Positions 39,695 through 48,159 of a DNA stretch of 64,000 nt are shown one piece after another (position 1 is the stretch's first letter; every line of letters starts with the position of its first letter). The stretch covers positions 1 through 64,000 of the forward strand of contig JAISCA010000002.1 of NCBI GenBank assembly GCA_031265875.1, written 5' to 3'. The position numbers and the translations under genes are program-made. Under the pieces are notes generated by a model. It had not been told where the DNA came from, searched no databases, and saw nothing but the letters and a program-made list of their open reading frames with translations. This DNA is from Propionibacteriaceae bacterium. GTDB lineage: Bacteria; Actinomycetota; Actinomycetes; Propionibacteriales; Propionibacteriaceae.

Positions 39695-40828
39695 CTAGTG
39701 GATGGTCAGTTGCTGGCGCAGGACCAGGGCCACGGCGCCGAGGAGGACGGCGTCTAGCCCCAGCTCGGAGCGGCGTAGTTGGACCGGGTGTCGACCTTCG
39801 AACTCGGTCCGTTCGGTGATGAGGGTGGCGGCGGCGGCCAGGAAACCGTCGTCGATCAGTTCGGCCGGTCCCCCCACCACCACGTCGACTAAGTCGAGCA
39901 TGCCGACGACTGGGGCCAAGGCCAGGCCGAGCCGGCGGCCGGCCTCGGCCACCAGGGCGTCGCGCCGCTCGGGCTGGGCCGCGATCCGTTCGGTCAGAGC
40001 CGGCACGGCGGCCCAGGTCTCCAAGCAGCCGCGCTTGCCGCAGAGGCAGGGTCGGCCGTTCCGTTCGACCACGACGTGGCCGATCTCGCCGGCCGCCCCC
40101 GAGGCGCCGACGACGGGCTGGCCGGCGACCAAGAGGCCGGCTCCGACGCCGCGCGAGATCTGGACTCGGACCAGGTCGTCGGCGCCGCCGCCGAAACGCT
40201 GCTCGGCCACCGCCGCCAGGTTGGCGTCGTTGTGGACGTTGACAGGCAGATCGAGGACTTGGGCCAGGCGTTCCTGGAGTGGGAATTGGTACCACAACAG
40301 GTTGTGGGCGGCCAGCACTGTGCCGTCGGGGGAGACGGTGCCGGGAGTGCCGACGCCGACCCCGACCAGGTCGTGCTGGCAGGCCGCCCGGAGTTGGCCG
40401 ATCAGATCGACCAGGCTGTCGAAGGCGGCCGGCCCGGTGGCGCCGTCGAGCGGTTGCTCGATTCGGCGTTGGACCTGACCCCGCAAGCTGCAGACCGCTC
40501 CGGCGATGGCCCGTTGGTCGGACAGATCGATGGCGATGATGTCGCGGGCTGCGTCCGGCACGGTCAGCAGAGTCGAGCGTTTGCCCGGCCTAGGGTTGAG
40601 GCTCATGCCGATCTCGGCGATCAAGCCGTCGGATAGGAGTTGGGCCACGATGTCCGAGATGGTGACGCGGGTCAGTCCCGTCCGTCGGGCCAGGTCGGCC
40701 CGGGACAGCCCGGGCTCGTCGTAGAGGGTTTCCAGGACTAGGCCCAGGTTGCTCCGCCGGCCGTCGATGGGGCGGACCAGTCGACGATCAGAGGTGATCC
40801 CGGTGGGGCGAGCGTTGTCCCGTGCCAT
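39695..40828 (-). CDS. ROK family transcriptional repressor (NagC/XylR-like)
   Basis: N-terminal wHTH (LVLETLYDEPGLSRADLARRTGLTRVTISDIVAQLLSDGLIAEIG) + ROK domain (GRPCLCGKRGCLETWA). Confidence 0.93.
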   Translation of the reverse strand: MARDNARPTGITSDRRLVRPIDGRRSNLGLVLETLYDEPGLSRADLARRTGLTRVTISDIVAQLLSDGLIAEIGMSLNPRPGKRSTLLTVPDAARDIIAIDLSDQRAIAGAVCSLRGQVQRRIEQPLDGATGPAAFDSLVDLIGQLRAACQHDLVGVGVGTPGTVSPDGTVLAAHNLLWYQFPLQERLAQVLDLPVNVHNDANLAAVAEQRFGGGADDLVRVQISRGVGAGLLVAGQPVVGASGAAGEIGHVVVERNGRPCLCGKRGCLETWAAVPALTERIAAQPERRDALVAEAGRRLGLALAPVVGMLDLVDVVVGGPAELIDDGFLAAAATLITERTEFEGRHPVQLRRSELGLDAVLLGAVALVLRQQLTIH

Positions 40829-40852
40829 GTTTGTTAGTCAACCTTACAAACA
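40828..40852. promoter_or_regulatory. Putative ROK-repressor operator overlapping its own start codon
   Basis: TGTTTGT-TAGTCAACCTT-ACAAACA inverted repeat. Confidence 0.6.
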
Positions 40853-41008
40853 TAATCGGGTCAAGTCCCGTCCTTGATCGAGACCATTTCGTTATCGACC
40901 GGTCGGTCACCGGGACCGGCCGGGTCTGGGACGGGTGGGGTGGCGGATCCGAGATCCCCCGATCTGGCCCGCTTCGGGCGATAAGCCTAGGCTGGCCTTT
41001 CCGTCAGC

Positions 41009-41746
41009 TCAAGGGAGTAGCAGGCGCTTCTTCAGGCGGCTCAGAGTCCGGCTCAGACCGCCGTGACGTTTGAACCAGCCGGTCGGGCCGCCGGGCTGGT
41101 CGTCCAAGTAGTCCAGGGCGGTCTCGATGGCACAGGCCGGGGCCTCCATCAGATCCGGCGGCAGCTTGGCCAGGGCGGCCACGTCGGGGGCCTGCCTGAC
41201 GGTGACGAGGGTGCGGGCCATGACCTGGGGCATGGCCGGTCCGGTCCGGATGTAGTCGGCCACGATGGACTGGCGAGGCACCCCCAACAGGCTCAGAGTC
41301 AAGGCCACCACCACGCCGGTACGGTCCTTGCCGGCCGTGCAGTGGACCAAGACCGGGGCCTGGTCCTGGGCCACCGCCCGGACCGCCCGCACGGCCAAGG
41401 GCGCGGCGGCGTCGGACAGCATGTCCAAGTAGAGCCCGCCCAGTCCAATGCGGACCGGATCGGTGTCGGAGGTGGCGCCCTGCAGCAGGGGCAGGTTGAT
41501 CACCTCAGCCTGATCGGCCCAGGGGTGGGGCTGGCCCTTCTCGCGCAGGTCGCGCAAGTCGATGACGGTGCGCGGCGGCCAGCCCGTCAGCCCGGTCTCC
41601 GGCCGGTCGCCCGAATGGGGCGCGTCCGAGCGCCAGAAGACCCCGGTCTTGAGCGAGGGATCGGCCGTGGCCACATCGCGCAGATTGACCAAGTGATCGG
41701 GCGCGGCCGGCCGCGCGGACGAACCGGCCGACCGGGGGCCGGTCAC
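41009..41746 (-). CDS. Tyrosine/dual-specificity protein phosphatase family protein
   Basis: VLVHCTAGKDRTGVVVAL (HCxxGKDRT). Confidence 0.88.
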   Translation of the reverse strand: MTGPRSAGSSARPAAPDHLVNLRDVATADPSLKTGVFWRSDAPHSGDRPETGLTGWPPRTVIDLRDLREKGQPHPWADQAEVINLPLLQGATSDTDPVRIGLGGLYLDMLSDAAAPLAVRAVRAVAQDQAPVLVHCTAGKDRTGVVVALTLSLLGVPRQSIVADYIRTGPAMPQVMARTLVTVRQAPDVAALAKLPPDLMEAPACAIETALDYLDDQPGGPTGWFKRHGGLSRTLSRLKKRLLLP

Positions 41747-41872
41747 GCCGACCCGCCCGGGGCGTGATCGCAGATCTGATCGAGGGTGTGACTGGCGGCA
41801 CGGTCCAGCCCGAGGATTGGCACGACCAAGACGATAGCCAAGGCCCGGTCGGAAGGGAACAGGGGGCTGGGC

Positions 41873-42469
41873 TCAATCGGCGGCGCTGAAGAACTCGGAC
41901 CAGTCGACCACCTGCCAGCCCTGGTCGGTCTGGTCCAGGATGATCCGGCCGGTGTTGACGACCCGCCAGAGACGGGCTTCAGGCATAGGTAGGTTGCGGG
42001 CTTGGAAGGTGGTCCAGGCCCGCATGGCGGCGCCGTGGCTGACGGCGGCCACGCAATCGGCTCCCGTCGCCAACAGGTCGGCCACGGCGGCTTCGAAGCG
42101 GGCCATGAACTCCAGACCGTTCTCGGCCCCGGGGATCCGCCGGGTCGGGTCGGTGGCCCAAGCGGCGATGACGTCTTGATAGGGCTGCCAGTCCTCGTCC
42201 ATCTCCCAGTCGCCGGCCTGGATCTCGCGCAGGCCGGGGTGGAGGCGCGTCTCCAGACCCCGGTCGCGGGCCAGGGGGGCGGCGGTCTGCTGGGCCCGGG
42301 TGATGTCGGAGCTGAAGATCAGGTCGATGGGCTGTCCGGCCAGGATCTGGGGCAGGGCCTTGGCCTGGCGTTGGCCCCGGCGGTTCAGGGGCAGACCGGG
42401 ATGGGCGGTGTCGAGCAGATGCTCGACATTGCCTCGGGTCTCGCCGTGCCGGATCAGTATCAACCTCAT
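41873..42469 (-). CDS. Histidine phosphatase (phosphoglycerate mutase-like) family protein
   Basis: MRLILIRHGETRGNVEHLLDTAHPGLPLNRRGQRQAKALP. Confidence 0.92.
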   Translation of the reverse strand: MRLILIRHGETRGNVEHLLDTAHPGLPLNRRGQRQAKALPQILAGQPIDLIFSSDITRAQQTAAPLARDRGLETRLHPGLREIQAGDWEMDEDWQPYQDVIAAWATDPTRRIPGAENGLEFMARFEAAVADLLATGADCVAAVSHGAAMRAWTTFQARNLPMPEARLWRVVNTGRIILDQTDQGWQVVDWSEFFSAAD

Positions 42470-42495
42470 GCGGCCAAGCCTATGCCGATCCGGGG

Positions 42496-42658
42496 CTAGT
42501 GGGCCCAGCCCCTAAAGCTGTGGACTCGCGGCGCCAGGCGCGGCGCTGGCCGCGTTGTCGTCGGTCGACGATGGCCCCGCAGGCCTCCCTCCTCCGCCTC
42601 GCCAGCCCCACGCCTGACGTCGCTCCTTCTCCCCAGCTTTAGGGGCTGGGCCCACTAG
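42496..42658. repeat. Family C element C3 (163 bp, MITE-like)
   Basis: CTAGTGGGCCCAGCCCCTAAAGCTG ... CAGCTTTAGGGGCTGGGCCCACTAG, perfect 25-bp inverted repeat. Confidence 0.9.
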
Positions 42659-42714
42659 TCCAGCCGTTCGGGGGTTAGGGTGGTCAGACCGATGCCGTGA
42701 GAAGGGACCCCCGC

Positions 42715-43509
42715 ATGGATGTCATCATCTGCCCCGACGAGGACCAGGCCGGCGCCCGCACCGCCGCCAAAGTCGCCCAGGTGGCCCGCCAGGTCGGTCC
42801 CCGGGTCGCCATCGGCGTCGCCACCGGCTCTTCCCCCCTGAAGGCCTACGCCGCCTTGGCCGACTTGATCCGGTCCGGCCGGCTCGACCTCGGTCAAGCC
42901 TCGGCCTTCGCCTTGGACGAGTACGTCGGGCTGCCTTGGGGGCACCCCCAGAGCTACCACGAGGCCATCCGCCAAACCGTCACCGAGCCGCTCGGCCTCG
43001 ACCCGGCCCGGGTCCATGTGCCCAACGGCTTCGCCGGCGACCTGGCCCAGGCCGCCCGTGACTACGAGCACGCCATCGCCGACGCCGGCGGCGTCGACAT
43101 CCAGATCCTGGGAGTGGGCTCGAACGGACACGTCGGCTTCAACGAGCCGACCAGCTCGCTCAGTTCCCGCACCCGCATCAAGACCCTGACCGAGCAGACC
43201 CGCTTGGACAATCAACGCTTCTTCGAGAGCTTGGACCAGGTGCCCCGGCACTGCCTGACCCAGGGCTTGGGCACCATCATGGACGCCCGCCACGTCGTCT
43301 TGGTGGCCTGTGGCGCGCCCAAGGCGCGGGCTATCCGTGCCATCGTGGAGGGTCCGATCACGGCCCTGTGGCCCGGCTCGGTGCTGCAATTGCACCGTCG
43401 CGCCACCATCGTGGTGGACGAGGCCGCCGCCAGTGAGCTGGAGTTGGCCGACTACTACCGCAAGATGTACGCCGACCTGCCCGAATGGCAGCGGCTGCCC
43501 CTGGACTGA
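42715..43509 (+). CDS. nagB: Glucosamine-6-phosphate deaminase
   Basis: VAIGVATGSSPLKAYAAL; FALDEYVGLPWGHPQSYHEAI; LGVGSNGHVGFNEPTSS. Confidence 0.97.
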   Translation: MDVIICPDEDQAGARTAAKVAQVARQVGPRVAIGVATGSSPLKAYAALADLIRSGRLDLGQASAFALDEYVGLPWGHPQSYHEAIRQTVTEPLGLDPARVHVPNGFAGDLAQAARDYEHAIADAGGVDIQILGVGSNGHVGFNEPTSSLSSRTRIKTLTEQTRLDNQRFFESLDQVPRHCLTQGLGTIMDARHVVLVACGAPKARAIRAIVEGPITALWPGSVLQLHRRATIVVDEAAASELELADYYRKMYADLPEWQRLPLD

Positions 43510-43524
43510 GATGGCGCGCTAGGT

Positions 43525-44706
43525 ATGAACGATCGCAGCGGTGACAGTTGGCTGATCGGCGGCGCCGGGGTGCTGCTGGGCGATCAGACCGACTTCCAAC
43601 CCGGTTGGATCGAGATCGCCCAAGGCCGGATCGCGGCCGTCGGACTGGGGCCCTGCCCCAGGCCGCCAGACCAGTGGGTGTCAGGTCTGATCGGCCCCGG
43701 TCTGGTCGACGTGCACTGCCACGGCGGCGGCGGGGCCAGCTTCGCCGACCCCGACCCAGACCAGGTGGCGGCCGGGTTGGCCGTCCATCGGCGCAGCGGC
43801 ACCACCTGCTTGGTGGCCTCCCTGGTCTCGGCCTCCTGGGAAGTGATCGAGGCCCAGCTGGACCGTCTGCGGCCCTGGGTCGAGTCCGGTGACTTGGCCG
43901 GGGTGCACTTGGAGGGTCCCTGGCTGGCCCCGGGCAAACGCGGCGCCCACGACCCGGATCTATTGTCTTGGCCCACGGCGGAGGCGGTCGACCGGGTGCT
44001 GGCCCAGCGCGACATCGTACGTATGGTCACCATCGCCCCCGAGCTGCCCGGCGCCCTGCTCGCCATCGAGCGCTTGAGCGCGGCTGGGGTGGTGGCCGCC
44101 ATCGGCCACACCGAAGCCGACTTGGCCACCACGGTGGCCGCCATCGCGGCCGGGGCCCGCGGCGCCACCCACCTCTTCAACGCCATGCCGCCGCTCAGCC
44201 ACCGCGCCCCCGGCCCGGTCCTGGCTCTGCTGCGCGACCAGCGCGTCTTCTGCGAACTGATCGCCGACGGCCATCACGTCGACTTGGATCTGGTCGGCTA
44301 CGTCCTGGCCCAAGCCCGGGGCCGGGCCGTCCTCATCACCGACGCCATGGCGGCGGCCGGCATGGGCGACGGCAGCTACGAGCTGGGCGGCCTGCCGGTC
44401 GAGGTGGCCGACGGTGTGGCCCGTTTGGCCGGCCAGACCACCATCGCCGGATCGACCATCCGGCTGGCTCAAGCCGTGGCCAACGTGGTGGCCGACGGCC
44501 TGCCCCTGCCCCAAGCCCTGGCCGCCGCTACCAGCGGGCCGGCGGCCTATCTGGGCTTGACCGAGGTCGGCCGCATCGCCCCCGGCCGCTGGGCCGACCT
44601 GGTCGAGGTCAGCCCGACCGGTCAGGTCAGCCCCCTGCTGCGGCGGGGCCGCCCGGAGGAAAAGACCTCGACGATGGGCGACGCCGAAGCCTTCCCTGGC
44701 TTCTAG
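43525..44706 (+). CDS. nagA: N-acetylglucosamine-6-phosphate deacetylase
   Basis: GPGLVDVHCHGGGGASF; GVHLEGPWLAPGKRGAHDP; ATHLFNAMPPLSHRAPG. Confidence 0.96.
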   Translation: MNDRSGDSWLIGGAGVLLGDQTDFQPGWIEIAQGRIAAVGLGPCPRPPDQWVSGLIGPGLVDVHCHGGGGASFADPDPDQVAAGLAVHRRSGTTCLVASLVSASWEVIEAQLDRLRPWVESGDLAGVHLEGPWLAPGKRGAHDPDLLSWPTAEAVDRVLAQRDIVRMVTIAPELPGALLAIERLSAAGVVAAIGHTEADLATTVAAIAAGARGATHLFNAMPPLSHRAPGPVLALLRDQRVFCELIADGHHVDLDLVGYVLAQARGRAVLITDAMAAAGMGDGSYELGGLPVEVADGVARLAGQTTIAGSTIRLAQAVANVVADGLPLPQALAAATSGPAAYLGLTEVGRIAPGRWADLVEVSPTGQVSPLLRRGRPEEKTSTMGDAEAFPGF

Positions 44707-44794
44707 CCAGCCGCGGCGAAGCAAAATAATTCTCAATGCGCTGCGCTCGTCGTAGCGCTCCTGGCCCCATAGCCAGCCCCGTCCATCCACTTAC

Positions 44795-44842
44795 TTGACG
44801 GTCTCACTCTCCGGGTTTAAGGTACTTGTATATACAAGTACC
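44795..44842 (+). promoter_or_regulatory. Promoter (TTGACG-N17-TAAGGT) overlapped by a perfect 22-bp palindromic operator
   Basis: TTGACG 44795-44800, TAAGGT 44818-44823, GGTACTTGTATATACAAGTACC 44821-44842. Confidence 0.8.
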
Positions 44843-44869
44843 TATGACTTATCCGACGGAGGAGTGACG

Positions 44870-45724
44870 ATGAGGTATTCGACGAGTTCCCTGCTCAAGG
44901 CGGCCCAAGGCGAGGGCTACGCGGTGCCGGCCTTCAATGTCTTCGACGAGGTCAGCCTGCGCGCGGTCATGGTGGCGGCGGCGCGGGCCCATTCGCCCGT
45001 CATCGTCCAACTGTCGACCCGGACGGCCCAATCCATCGGCGTGCCCTGGGCGACCCGGCTGTTCGAGCACTGCCGAGACGAGGTCGCGGTCCCGGCCGCC
45101 CTCCATCTCGACCATTGCCCAGACCGGGCCGTCATCGCCCAGGTGGTGGAGGCCGGCTGGTCGTCGCTGCTGTTCGACGCCTCCCAGCTCGACTTCGACC
45201 AGGCCATGCGGCAGACGGCCGAGGTCGTGGAATTGGCCCACCGAGGGGGAGTGGAGGTCGAATCCGAGATCGAGAACATCGTCGGAGTCGAGGACGGCGT
45301 CGGGTCCGACCGGATCGTTCACGCCTACTCCGTCGAGAGGCTGGTCGAGGCGGCCCGAGGGGCCGGCGTGGACTTCCTGGCTCCCCAACTGGGGACGGCT
45401 CACGGCCTCTACAAAGGCCGCCCCCAGCTCCTACCCGAGCGGGCGGCACGTTTCCGGGAGTTGAGCGACCTGCCGGTCGTCCTACACGGCGGGACGGGGC
45501 TGACCGACCACGAGTTCCGCTCCTTCATCGCGGCCGGGGTGGCCAAGATCAACGTCTCGACGGCCATCAAGCAGTCGTACATGAAGTCGTCCTTGGCCTT
45601 CCTGAGGACGGCCGAAGAGACGGACGCCTGGGAGCCAGGCGGTTTGTTCCGCGCCGCCCAGCGGGCCGTGGCCGAGGCCGTCGCCCCCTTCTTCGAGGTC
45701 TTCGGCTCGGCTGGGCGGGCCTGA
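44870..45724 (+). CDS. Class II fructose/tagatose-bisphosphate aldolase family protein (GatY/KbaY-like)
   Basis: LLKAAQGEGYAVPAFNVFDEVSLRAVMVAA; ALHLDHCPDRAVI; VLHGGTGLTDHEFRSFIAAGVAKINVSTAI. Confidence 0.92.
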   Translation: MRYSTSSLLKAAQGEGYAVPAFNVFDEVSLRAVMVAAARAHSPVIVQLSTRTAQSIGVPWATRLFEHCRDEVAVPAALHLDHCPDRAVIAQVVEAGWSSLLFDASQLDFDQAMRQTAEVVELAHRGGVEVESEIENIVGVEDGVGSDRIVHAYSVERLVEAARGAGVDFLAPQLGTAHGLYKGRPQLLPERAARFRELSDLPVVLHGGTGLTDHEFRSFIAAGVAKINVSTAIKQSYMKSSLAFLRTAEETDAWEPGGLFRAAQRAVAEAVAPFFEVFGSAGRA

Positions 45725-45725
45725 C

Positions 45726-46478
45726 ATGCCCGCTCTCATCTTCGACTGCGACGGCGTCCTGGCCGACACCGAACGCGACGGCCACCGGGTCGCCTTCAAC
45801 CGCCTGTTCGCCGAAGCCGGATTGCCGCTGCGCTGGGACGACGCCGAATACGAGCGTCTGCTTCGCATCGGTGGAGGCAAGGAGAGATTGACATCTGTCA
45901 TCACGCCGGAGCGGGCCGCCGCTTGGAGGATGGACGACATCCCCGCCACGGTGGCACGCTGGCACGCCCGCAAGTCGGCCCTCTACCTAGACCTGATCGC
46001 CACCGGCGCGATCCCACCGCGTCCGGGCGTGGGGCGGCTGATCGGCCAGGCTCTGGCCGCCGGTTGGCCGGTGGCCGTGGCCTCGACTTCCCTCGAGGCC
46101 TCGGTCCGGGCCGTCCTGGAACTGGCCGTCGGCCCCGGCTTGGCGTCGCAGGTGGCGGTCTACGCCGGCGACATCGTGGCCCGTAAGAAGCCCGCCCCCG
46201 ACATCTACCGTCACGCCTTGGCCGACCTCGGTCTGACTCCCGCCGAGGCGGTGGTGGTGGAGGACTCGGGCATCGGCTGCGCGGCGGCCGTCGCCGCTGG
46301 GCTTCGGACCATCGTGACGGTCTCCGCCTACACGGCGGCGGACGACTTCAGCGGGGCGAGCCTGGTCCTGACCGACTTGGGTGAGCCGGGCCGACCGGCC
46401 CAAGCGCTGGCCGACCCGGCGGACCTGCCCTTCGGCGGTCTGGTCGATCTGGCGCTGTTGGAAGCGGTGTTGGCCTAG
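45726..46478 (+). CDS. HAD family phosphatase (CbbY/beta-PGM-like)
   Basis: MPALIFDCDGVLADTERDGHRVAFNRLF; KKPAPDIYRHALADLGLTPAEAVVVEDSGIG. Confidence 0.93.
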   Translation: MPALIFDCDGVLADTERDGHRVAFNRLFAEAGLPLRWDDAEYERLLRIGGGKERLTSVITPERAAAWRMDDIPATVARWHARKSALYLDLIATGAIPPRPGVGRLIGQALAAGWPVAVASTSLEASVRAVLELAVGPGLASQVAVYAGDIVARKKPAPDIYRHALADLGLTPAEAVVVEDSGIGCAAAVAAGLRTIVTVSAYTAADDFSGASLVLTDLGEPGRPAQALADPADLPFGGLVDLALLEAVLA

Positions 46479-46670
46479 ACCCGATTGAGGCGAACGTCGA
46501 GCGTTCGCGCTCGTAAGAGAGCCGATTGAGTGTTTGAGACTCGCCAGAGTCGATAGGGCGCCCGGGCGCGGTCTGGTCGGACGGTGGTAGAAGACGGGCG
46601 CCGACGAGAGTCCGGTCCGGTCGGCCCGGTCTATGCTCGACCTCAGTCCTCGACCCGGTAGGAGATCCAC

Positions 46671-47075
46671 ATGACTGAGCCGACTGCTCTGACCAGCGCC
46701 GCCGCCCCGGCTGCCATCGGCCCCTACTCCCAAGCCGTGGTCAGCGCCGACTGGGTCTTCTGCTCCGGCCAACTCGGCCTCGACCCGGCCAGCGGAGAGT
46801 TGGCCGGAACGACGGCGGCCGAGCAAGCTGGACAGGCCCTAGCCAATCTGACAGCCGTTCTGGCCGAAGCCGGTTTGAACCTGGCCGACGTGGTCAAGAC
46901 CACCGTCTTCGTGACCGACCTGGCCGACTTCGCCGCCATCAACGCCGTCTACGCCGAGCACTTCACCGGCCCGGTCCAACCGGCCCGCTCGACCGTCCAA
47001 GTGGCGGCCCTGCCCAAAGGCGGCCGGGTCGAGATCGAAGCCATCGCCCGCCGGTCAGACCCGCCAGCCGTGTAG
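46671..47075 (+). CDS. RidA family protein
   Basis: APAAIGPYSQAVVSADWVFCSGQLGLDPASGEL; PARSTVQVAALPKGGRVEIEAIA. Confidence 0.94.
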   Translation: MTEPTALTSAAAPAAIGPYSQAVVSADWVFCSGQLGLDPASGELAGTTAAEQAGQALANLTAVLAEAGLNLADVVKTTVFVTDLADFAAINAVYAEHFTGPVQPARSTVQVAALPKGGRVEIEAIARRSDPPAV

Positions 47076-47129
47076 CTGGTCGATCCGCTCGCCCCGCCAT
47101 GGGGCAATAATATGGGGCAATAAGCGTTG

Positions 47130-47290
47130 GATGTGCTCGTTCGTCGAGCCGCCAGTCGGCGAGCGAGCAGCTAGACCCGTCGACACGCCGTAGCGAACGT
47201 CGTAACTTCCCGTTCGCAGGAATGGGCTCAGCCGAGCGACACTTACGACCGTACGCGACCGGCGGCGAACGGTCGTAGTCGCCGATTCGG
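47130..47290. repeat. Family A palindromic repeats (two copies, inverted orientation)
   Basis: GAGCGAGCAGCTAGACCCGTCGACACGCCGTAGCGAACGTCGTAACTTCCCGTTCG and GAGCGACACTTACGACCGTACGCGACCGGCGGCGAACGGTCGTAGTCG. Confidence 0.72.
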
Positions 47291-47357
47291 CCGATTTGAT
47301 CTGTCCCGGGTCGGTCGATATTCTGTTCGGCTCGCTTCACTCAGAAAGGACCTGCCG

Positions 47358-47480
47358 ATGCGTTGCCGTAAATCTGCACAGCCGCGTCAGTCGTTGACGC
47401 CGACGGGTGTGATCGGGTGGTTCAGCTATGAGTCCGGTGATTTCCGACCCGCCGCCAGGAGCAGGCCAAGCCGTCAGTGA
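47358..47480 (+). CDS. Possible 40-aa leader/small ORF (MRCRKSAQPRQSLTPTGVIGWFSYESGDFRPAARSRPSRQ)
   Basis: AGAAAGGA Shine-Dalgarno 8-9 nt upstream of ATG; followed at once by a strong terminator hairpin. Confidence 0.4.
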   Translation: MRCRKSAQPRQSLTPTGVIGWFSYESGDFRPAARSRPSRQ

Positions 47481-47503
47481 GCCGCCTCCGTGCCACGACT
47501 GCG

Positions 47504-47542
47504 ACCGCCCGCTCAGCGCTGAGAGTCGGGCGGTTTTCCTTT
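47504..47542 (+). terminator. Rho-independent terminator/attenuator-like hairpin
   Basis: ACCGCCCG...CGGGCGGT followed by TTTCCTTT; loop contains CTCAGCGCTGAG. Confidence 0.75.
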
Positions 47543-47662
47543 GGCCGACTGGGCGCCGGGCGTCGGTGTCGGTGATGAAGGCGCCGGCGGAGGGCACGAC
47601 ACGGCCGTGATGAGCGGCCCGATTTAAGACTGATCCTGAAGAATGTGGCAAGGAGGCCGGAC

Positions 47663-48139
47663 ATGACGACGGTGCTGATCCTCAACGCCGGTGGCCAACA
47701 GGTCCTCGGGCGTGTTTCCCTCAAGCACGCTATCGGTATGCTCTACCGCCGGGTGGCCCGGGTGCACGAGGCCGTCCCCGGGGCTTCCTGCGGACCGTAC
47801 CAAGTGCCTCGTTCGGTCGAACTGTTGCGCTACATCTACACCCGTTGGGTTTGGCAGGCGACCGGGCGGACGCCGTACTCGAAGTCGGCCGTGCTCCGGC
47901 GCGACAATTATCGCTGCGCCTACTGCGGTCGGCCGGCCGGCACCGTCGACCACGTCCAGCCGCGCTCGCGGGGCGGCCAGTCGAACTGGCTCAACTGCGT
48001 GGCGGCCTGCTTCGACTGCAATTCCCGCAAGGGCGACCGCTCCGTCCAGGCGGCCGGGCTGAAGCTGCGCTTCCAGCCCTTCGAACCGACGCCGAAAGAC
48101 CTCCAGCCCGATTGGAAGGTCGGTTCGGCGGTGGCTTGA
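47663..48139 (+). CDS. HNH endonuclease
   Basis: AVLRRDNYRCAYCGRPAGTVDHVQPRSRGGQSNWLNCVAACFDCNSRKGDR; SD AGGAGG; start ATG 47663. Confidence 0.9.
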   Translation: MTTVLILNAGGQQVLGRVSLKHAIGMLYRRVARVHEAVPGASCGPYQVPRSVELLRYIYTRWVWQATGRTPYSKSAVLRRDNYRCAYCGRPAGTVDHVQPRSRGGQSNWLNCVAACFDCNSRKGDRSVQAAGLKLRFQPFEPTPKDLQPDWKVGSAVA

Positions 48140-48159
48140 GGACGGTCGGCTAGATCGGA

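Noticed and set aside
39501-40295. N-terminal extension of the substrate-binding protein ORF (716 aa version)
   Set aside because: Signal peptide with lipobox starts at 39500; the extension overlaps the ROK repressor gene.
47099-47122. ATGGGGCAATA direct repeat (13-bp period)
   Set aside because: Only two units of 11 bp; too short to support a function.
46963-47340. 125-aa minus-strand ORF containing NGKLRRSLRRVDGSSCSLADWRLDERAHPT
   Set aside because: This is family A repeat translated in the same frame as the ECF linker; interesting as repeat evidence but not a supported gene.
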